NCBI RefSeq assembly: GCF_017591425.1
Contig: NW_024467119.1
Span: forward strand, 28,431,001-28,495,000
Direction: 5' to 3'
Length of the DNA: 64,000 nucleotides
DNA from: Ochotona curzoniae
Lineage: Eukaryota; Chordata; Mammalia; Lagomorpha; Ochotonidae
Shown here: positions 58,005 to 64,000 of the stretch, piece after piece
How positions within the stretch are numbered: the stretch's first letter is position 1
Layout of the letters: each line of letters begins with the position of its first letter
Position numbers and translations under genes: made by a program
The notes under the pieces: model-generated
Told to the model about the DNA's origin: nothing
Seen by the model: the letters and a program-made list of their open reading frames with translations, nothing else
Databases searched by the model: none

Positions 58005-58857
58005 CACAAAAAAATTATATTAATTAATGTACTAATGTACCAGCATACTAGCAAAACATACTAAAGTAATATCTTAAGAGGAAAATGTACATTCTTTTGT
58101 GAAGCTGAAAGACAAAGACAAGGCACAATAAGTTAATTCCAGCCTTAAATGTAAAAGACCTTTCTTAAAAACAATAAAAGTCACAGTATTAATGGAATGC
58201 AGTTGTACCCAACAATAATATTTTGCAATGGTATTAAGCTAAGATAAAATTCAGAGAATTTAAAATTTCAGGATAATTTATAATTCAGGCAAATATCTAA
58301 AAGGAACTTGAGTCTTATAATTCTTCTATGGATTATAACTGTTCAAGTAGAGGCCTTCATATCTACAATTGCTACAGTGGAATCTTTAAAATGTGTTATG
58401 TTGTTTCTTTTCAATGGGTTCGAACCTAAGGATAACTTTATTCATGTTTAACTTCATTAACCCAAGCAAAGTTTATCTGTCACTCTAAACCCAGTTGATT
58501 TGTCAGTCAATCATTGTGAATGGGTAATAGGTGATGGATTCCAGTTCGGTCATGGCTCTTTCAGCTTATGTTAATAATATTTTTGTTCAATTGTAGTCTC
58601 CTAAAACCACGTATCCAAATTCATTTTTACCTTCTACTTGTGCCCTTCTTCACAATTACCATGGCAACCAAGGCCATTTCCCTTTCAAAAATATTGCTAG
58701 ACTGGTAGGAACTAAATCTCTACCAAATCTTATTGGGTGTCACATTGGACATAATAGAATACGCAGGTGAGCTGCTTGATGGTCAGTGGCACTTTAGTAA
58801 CATCTTTTCATGTACTTCTTGACGGGTGGAAAGAAAAGCACATGGTAATTTTTTTCA
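58005..58857. other. Unassigned sequence containing an RFX-type X-box
   Basis: Otherwise featureless AT-rich DNA. See the separate X-box entry. Confidence 0.5.
58656..58669. promoter_or_regulatory. RFX-type X-box motif
   Basis: ttaccatggcaacc, whose complement ggttgccatggtaa fits the palindromic RFX consensus (GTTGCC-ATGG-TAAC) with one weak terminal base. Sequence match only; occupancy is inferred. Confidence 0.4.
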
Positions 58858-59045
58858 CTTTGGAAAACCTGGGTGGAGTTCTAAGCTCTTGCATTTGGTT
58901 TGTTCCAAGTTTGATTTACAACCATTCAGAGAGTGAACCAGCAGATTTAATATCTGTCTCTCTCTGTCTCTGATACTTTCCTTCCAGGCTCTCACCCTTC
59001 TTCCAATCCCTGAGCCCCTGCCATTTAAAATAAGCCTTTTTAAAA
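58858..59045 (+). mobile_element. C-SINE 3' half, old
   Basis: aacctgggtggagttctaagc, tcagagagtgaaccagcagat and the (TC)n-rich block correspond to the back half of an old C-SINE. The head is absent. Confidence 0.65.
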
Positions 59046-59229
59046 AGCACAACAGAATTGCTGACACTACCCTTAAATGGTAGGGAGGCACTGACAGCAA
59101 CATGTTTCAATTCTGTAACTCAAGAATAATATTTAGAAACTTTTAAGTTAGGAATGAACTCACCCATAATCTCAAATGCACAACTCAATATTTCTGACAT
59201 GGTTTGCTTCAACCTATCTTAAATATCTT

Positions 59230-59330
59230 TCCTAGAGTGTATTTGCAATAGATATTTGCCAGGGGCCTACTATTTCCAACCACTGTGCTGAGCAAAGCAG
59301 AAACGGTAATAATAAACATATATTGCCTTT
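59230..59330 (+). mobile_element. L2-like fragment
   Basis: ttgccaggggcctactatttccaaccactgtgctgagc resembles the L2 3' region (…gcctactatgtgccaggcactgtgctaggc…). The L2-like sequence may continue to about 59620. Confidence 0.5.
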
Positions 59331-60229
59331 TTTGAAGGCAACAAGAGACAAGGAAGAAATTCATTGCATGATATAAGTGGTACTGCAACAGACTCTATAT
59401 GAAGCCATATTAGAAGCAGAAAGGGAGAAAGGCTAGTTCATATGGGGATTCATGAAAGATTTCTTCCCTTCATAAGAAGTCAACAAGTAGGAAGAAGAGG
59501 AGGTATGTCCTAGACAGAGCGACTATGATAGGAAATAACTACCATATTCAAGCAATGAGCTTCAGAAAGCACCCTGGGGATTACTGGCAAGAGCAAAGAT
59601 GCAGAATTGCAGTTGAAGAAAGGTTGAGGGGTCTGGAACCTTCTACATGCTACTCTATAGAGTTGAGCTTTTTGTGCTCAAAGTGAATATGGATATTCAA
59701 GATATTCAAATATGTCTCCCTATGTCCCACTTCTTCCTGGAAGATGGGCAAGCTGGGTTTCATTACAGATCATTACACTTCATGCTGCAGATTTGTTTAC
59801 ACATAAATGTGTAGAAGACACTTGGTACCACACATTTCAAAACTTTATTTCTCTGAGCCCACTATGTACTCATGGAACCACACTTTCACACTAAACAAAT
59901 GTAAAGGAAGAAAAATAAAGAAAAATAAAAACAGATATATTTGCAATCTGAACATTTCAAGAGATTTCTGTGGAATAAAAGTCTTTTACACTGGAGCTTC
60001 CAGCAGAAGAAAAAAAAATAAGTTAGGCTACTCCCCATGGAGAGACATTTGAAACAAAACTCAAGCCCCGGTCCTACAGACACAGAGATAGGAGAACCTG
60101 AACTCTTTCACTTTGATTACTTCTGCATCACTTGCTAGCTCTGTTTAGGCATCTCTCTAACTGGAAATGGAGTCTCTTATATCCATCAAATACCACCACT
60201 GTATAATGAAATAGTGTTATAAAACAACA
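59331..60229. other. Unassigned sequence
   Basis: Possibly degraded L2 up to 59620, then nothing recognised. Confidence 0.4.
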
Positions 60230-60560
60230 GACAGGCATTAGCACTTATGCATATTAATGAGGTGCTAACATTTCCCTGTGCTTAGGAATTTGTAATGAGC
60301 TTTCTGTCTCTGCCAAGTGCCCGGTGGCACAGCATAGGAAACGCAGTGCAATCACACCTTTAAAATAAATGTAGTCCATTAATCAAATATGATCCTGGAT
60401 AGCAGGAGAAAGGAATCTTAAAAATGTAATTTTTATTTTATTGCTTGCCCCTCCATGCAAATTTTGACTCTCTGTGGGTCACTGAGGGAGAGTTATTCCC
60501 TGTGACAAGAGGTCTGAGACAGATTGTAAGGGAACCTGCTGCGATCCTACAGTGCCTTTC
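60230..60560. promoter_or_regulatory. Candidate conserved regulatory element with octamer and T-box motifs
   Basis: Contains TTAGCAC at 60238-60244 and GTGCTAA at 60262-60268, an inverted repeat flanking tatgcatattaatgag. It also has GTGCCCGGTGGCAC (60317-60330), tcacacctt (T-box half-site type), ccattaatcaaat and a perfect octamer atgcaaat at 60455-60462. It is repeat-free. The motif texture suggests a conserved enhancer, but no alignment was possible. Confidence 0.3.
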
Positions 60561-61361
60561 AAGAAAATGAACACCGTATTTGAAAGTCACAAAACTTGAG
60601 GTTGCTTTTCCTGCACACCTACAATGTGTGAAAACAAAGTTGTGGTTGTTGTCAGAAAGCTGTGCAACAAGAGCGCAGAGATAACTACCAGAAGAGCTTG
60701 GCCTCGTCCACCTCCTCCCTGTGGAAACAAGAACTTGAGCACTCTCACTCTGGCTGGCTTTCCTTCTGCCTTACCAAAAGTATGAGTTTCCTGGATGGTT
60801 TTTACCTCTTTTGTAGAGGAGCATCCACCCCAGAAACCTCCACGCTTTCTGATTGTTGCTGTAAAATGTATCTGTTTGATTTCTAGACTAGAGCTCACAA
60901 TAAGCCTCATGCTATTAGAGCCGGAAACTGTATCTACACCAAAAATCTGTCTGGAGTGTACTTTAAACTGTGTAAGCTGAAGATGAAAACCACACAGTGA
61001 TAGAAATCTAATCTTTCATTTTACCTGTTTGCTTTCAGTTCTAGGAAATGGAACTGTGGCTGAAAATCTAAAAACTAAGCATTCATAGCTTTAAAATATA
61101 ATGCTATATTTTATATGTGTGATGAATGTTAATTTGTATTTATAATTATATAAATGTTAACTAGCATCACTTTTATATTTAGCAGCCACTCAAGTTTCTG
61201 TTACTATGAACTATTATTAACACTTGCACATCTTCCTTTTATGTTTTTATCCTTCTAATCATTTTGGCCCTTTTTAATATGAGCTCTGAAGTTTCCCTTT
61301 TTTCCCTGTTTTCTTTGTTTTGCATATGATAAAATTCACATTTTTTATGATAAAAATAGGA
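60561..61361. other. Unassigned sequence
   Basis: Overlapping 74-107 codon frames on both strands near 60587-60980 match nothing I know. Confidence 0.45.
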
Positions 61362-61616
61362 ATTGGGGTCAGGCACCTGGTAGACTGGTAAACACACCAC
61401 TTGAGACACCCACATCATATATTGGCATGCCAGAGACGCAGTTCCAGTTCCACTCCCAATTCCAGCTTCTTTTCAGTATGCACCTACATGGAAGACTTGG
61501 ATGAAAATCCTCAATTCTGGATTCCCTTAGGCCCAAACCTGGATGTTGGAGACACACAGAGAATGAACCTATAAATGGGAGACCATTCACTCTCTCTCTC
61601 TCAAATAAAAAAACAA
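61362..61616 (+). mobile_element. C-SINE, old
   Basis: Plus strand: caggcacctggtagactggtaaac head, ggcatgccagagacgcagttcc, cctacatggaagacttggatg, gagacacacagagaatgaacc and (CT)n then caaataaaaaaac tail. Confidence 0.75.
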
Positions 61617-61727
61617 AATTCAGTTCACTTTTATAGTGTCTAGAGTTTGAGTTATAATGAGAATGCTCCTCATCAGGTCAAAATTACAAGACAAAGATCC
61701 CATTTCCTCATATACTTTTGTATATTT

Positions 61728-62040
61728 TTAGAGATTTATTTATTTATTTATTGGAAAGGCAGATTTACAGAGAAAAAGAGACAAAGATCTTCCACCCACT
61801 GGTTCACTCCCCAAGTGGCCGCAAGGGCTGGAGCTGAGCCAATTTGAAGCCAGGAGCTCTTTTTGGGTCTCTCATGCTGGTGCAGTGTCCCAAGCCTTTG
61901 GGCCATCCTTGACTGCTTTCTTAGTCCACAAGTAGGGAACTGGATGGGAAATATACCAGCCTGGACACAAATCAGCACTCACATGGAATCGCAGGGTGTT
62001 CAAGGTGAGGATTTAGCTAGCCACTGCTCAGTGCATCAAG
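61728..62040 (-). mobile_element. C-SINE, young subfamily
   Basis: Minus strand: gagatttatttatttattta tail, ggaaaggcagatttacagag, gctggagctgagccaatttg, ccttgactgctttcttagtc and the head aaggtgaggatttagctagcc. Confidence 0.92.
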
Positions 62041-62879
62041 CACTGCTTTTTATAATTTACAGTGAAGTAGTTTGTCTATTTAACATTTGTATTGCTGGCA
62101 AGTAATGTAAGATATGGACCAAATTTTTCATTAAATGTCCATCCAATTGAAGCAAAAACAGGTTCTGTCTTTTTATAATTATTCACTCTATTTGAGACAT
62201 CACTAGTATTATCTACTAATTCTATATTTGTTGATATTTATTTGCATTTATCCATTCTGTTTCATTGTTCTGTTGCATTTTGCTCCACTCAGCTTTCATG
62301 ATTCAGTATCACACTATTTAATTGTTAAGACTTTCAAATGTGTTTTGCTATCTGACAAACTTTCTTAGTACTCCTTAAAAAGAAAAAAAAAAGACCTGTC
62401 TGAACTGATTTGTATGAAAATTAGGATCATTGTGTTCAACACCTTCTCTCTTCCCTCCACTCCTCCAAAAACCAAAACACAGTGGGGATTTTCACTAAGT
62501 ATGCTAATTTGATAAATAACTTAGATATTTCTTTATGACAAAGTTCCTATTCATAAATGCACTACACATTTCTATGCGTTCAGGTATAGCTATGCATTTC
62601 CATGTATTTAGGTATGACTTTTTTGTATGTCTTCTAAAGTATTATGCTCTCTTAGGTCTTGCATTTTTAATCTAAGTGTTCCTATCTTTTTAAATGTTAT
62701 TATAAATTTAAAAACCTCTTTTGACTATATCTTGTAAGTGCTTGTTCTTTTTATGGTTGAATATGAAGACTAATTTGGGGCTCTCTGATTATTTCTAGCA
62801 CTTTTTAAATTGAGTCCCTGGGTTTTCTGTTAGTCAGATAATCTGAAAATGATTAATATTTTGGCATTTCCCATGTTTA
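62041..62879 (-). mobile_element. Possible ancient L1 ORF2 relic
   Basis: tttatccattctgtttcattgttctgt resembles the conserved ORF2 antisense phrase 'tctattctgttccattg'. The rest is too decayed to align by eye. A short imperfect duplication (ttctatgcgttcaggtatag / ttccatgtatttaggtatga) is at 62572-62614. Confidence 0.3.
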
Positions 62880-63190
62880 AAAAGATATATTTGAAGGCCA
62901 GAGAACCAACAACAGATAAGCAGATCTTCCACTTTTCTGGTTCACTCCCCAAAGGGTCACAACAGTGAAGCCTGGCCTCATTCGAAGTCAGAAGTCAGGA
63001 AATCTATTTGGGTGTCTCCCACATGGGTGAAAGGGGTTCAAGTACCTGATCCATCTTGTACTGTCTTCCCAGTTGTGTTAGCAGAAATTTAGGTTGAAAG
63101 CAGAGTATTTGGAATGTGAACCAGCACTCTGATATGAGATGTAGAGATAAAAAGCATGGCTGACTCATTACGCTACCATGCTGGCACTCT
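62880..63190 (-). mobile_element. C-SINE, old
   Basis: Minus strand: aaaaagatatatttgaaggc, ttctggttcactccccaaag, gtgtctcccacatgggtgaa, aaccagcactctgatatgag and cattacgctaccatgctggc. Confidence 0.85.
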
Positions 63191-64000
63191 TTCCAATTTT
63201 TTATATTCCTTATTTATGGTGTTGTTCAATCTTTCTTTTGTTACCTTAACTAAAATCCCCAGAAGGAGCTGTTTGGGACAGATAAGATTAAGTTTACCCA
63301 AGTTGAAGATTACAGTTTAGGATGGGATGTCCCAATTGGACAACATTTGGTAAAAAGTTCTTCAGGGCAGGTGTGAAGAAATGATCAAAAGAAAAGCCAG
63401 GAAGGAGAGAGAGAACAGCTGATCCAGAAAGGAAAGAGAATAGCTGGGCAGAATTTTGAGCTCAAATAGTCAGCCCTTTTGCAAGAACCATCCTCTGGAG
63501 CAAATGACCAATGATCTAGGCATTTCCCATCAGACCCAACTCTTAGACACCACAACTAGATTGTCTCCACTTTTAATCCATCAGCCAGCAACATTAAGAC
63601 ATCATTCTTTCATATTCCTTTGAGCTTCACTGGAGAATTAGTTCTGCTATTACTGTCTAGCAACTACTGTGCTATCCTTGGTAAACCTTTATTTTCTATT
63701 TCCGTCTTTGTAGGTAGCTCCTTTAGGGTATCTAATACAAATATACCTTCTCTTTTGGCAGACTCTAGCAGTCATTTCACTTTTCTGTCTGTGGCCTTTA
63801 ATAGTATAAGCGAGGGCTCATCACACAGACTGTCATCAGTAGGGTTCACCAGAACGTGGAATTAGCACAAAGATTCCTTCATGAAGAAAGTATTAGTAAA
63901 ATCAAATTAAGTGGTGTTTAGTAAACACAGTTGATTCTCAGTTCTTATCCTGTCATTGGAGAGTTACAATGCTGCTTGCAAGTGCGGATGAGGTGCTGAT
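63191..64000. other. Unassigned sequence
   Basis: No recognised gene or repeat up to the end of the window. Confidence 0.45.

Noticed and set aside
1..64000. A hidden defence, toxin or biosynthetic gene cluster
   Set aside because: Sequence character is mammalian throughout (SINEs, L1, MIR, LTRs); there are no dense gene-like ORFs outside the L1.

Overview
The window is mammalian nuclear DNA, AT-rich and packed with interspersed repeats. I recognise no host protein-coding exon, tRNA, CRISPR array or prokaryotic feature. The most numerous repeat is the lagomorph tRNA-derived SINE (C-SINE). It has a pol III A box of the type TAGCCTAGTGG, a B box GGTTCTAATCC, and a tail of CT-rich sequence followed by AATAAATAAA. 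The younger copies carry the head 'cctagtggctaaagtcc' and 'ccttgcatg', which from memory fits pika (Ochotona) better than rabbit. The genus is therefore an inference; lagomorph is much safer. The window looks like a gene desert or the inside of a large intron.

Layout: 0-11.6 kb is mostly unassigned sequence with two C-SINEs, an old L1 3' end (5.5-6.2 kb) and a MIR. At 11.6-12.1 kb lies a solitary retroviral-type LTR with TATA box and polyadenylation signal. 13-24 kb holds C-SINEs, MIRs, two MaLR-like LTRs in opposite orientation and an ancient L1 tail. 24.3-31.9 kb is a nest of L1 fragments: a minus-strand ORF2 relic, then three plus-strand pieces, one with an unusually long 3' UTR. 32.0-32.3 kb is a foldback C-SINE. 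33.2-33.7 kb is another old LTR.

The centrepiece is a full-length, young LINE-1 on the minus strand at 36.89-43.45 kb. It has a 20-21 bp target-site duplication, a poly(A) tail, a G-rich 3' UTR, ORF2 (endonuclease, reverse transcriptase with YADD, C-terminal Cys/His motif), an intact 320-codon ORF1, and a CpG-retaining 5' UTR with a YY1-type site near its start. ORF2 is broken by one extra A in an A10 run; everything else in its frame is open. L1 enzymes of this kind supply the machinery that mobilises the C-SINEs seen throughout the window.

46-64 kb holds further C-SINEs, old L1, L2 and MIR relics, a (CA)30 microsatellite, and a diverged ~175 bp tandem repeat at 51.4-52.0 kb. One C-SINE (49.5-49.9 kb) carries a short piece of 5S rRNA inside a 16 bp duplication. 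Two repeat-free stretches, 53.5-54.25 kb and 60.23-60.56 kb, have motif clusters suggesting conserved regulatory DNA, but that needs alignment.

I see no new multi-gene system. The points worth a second look are the near-intact L1 and its long antisense ORFs, the 5S-in-SINE insertion, the second small insertion of the same design in an L1 tail, the foldback SINE, and the unclassified tandem repeat.
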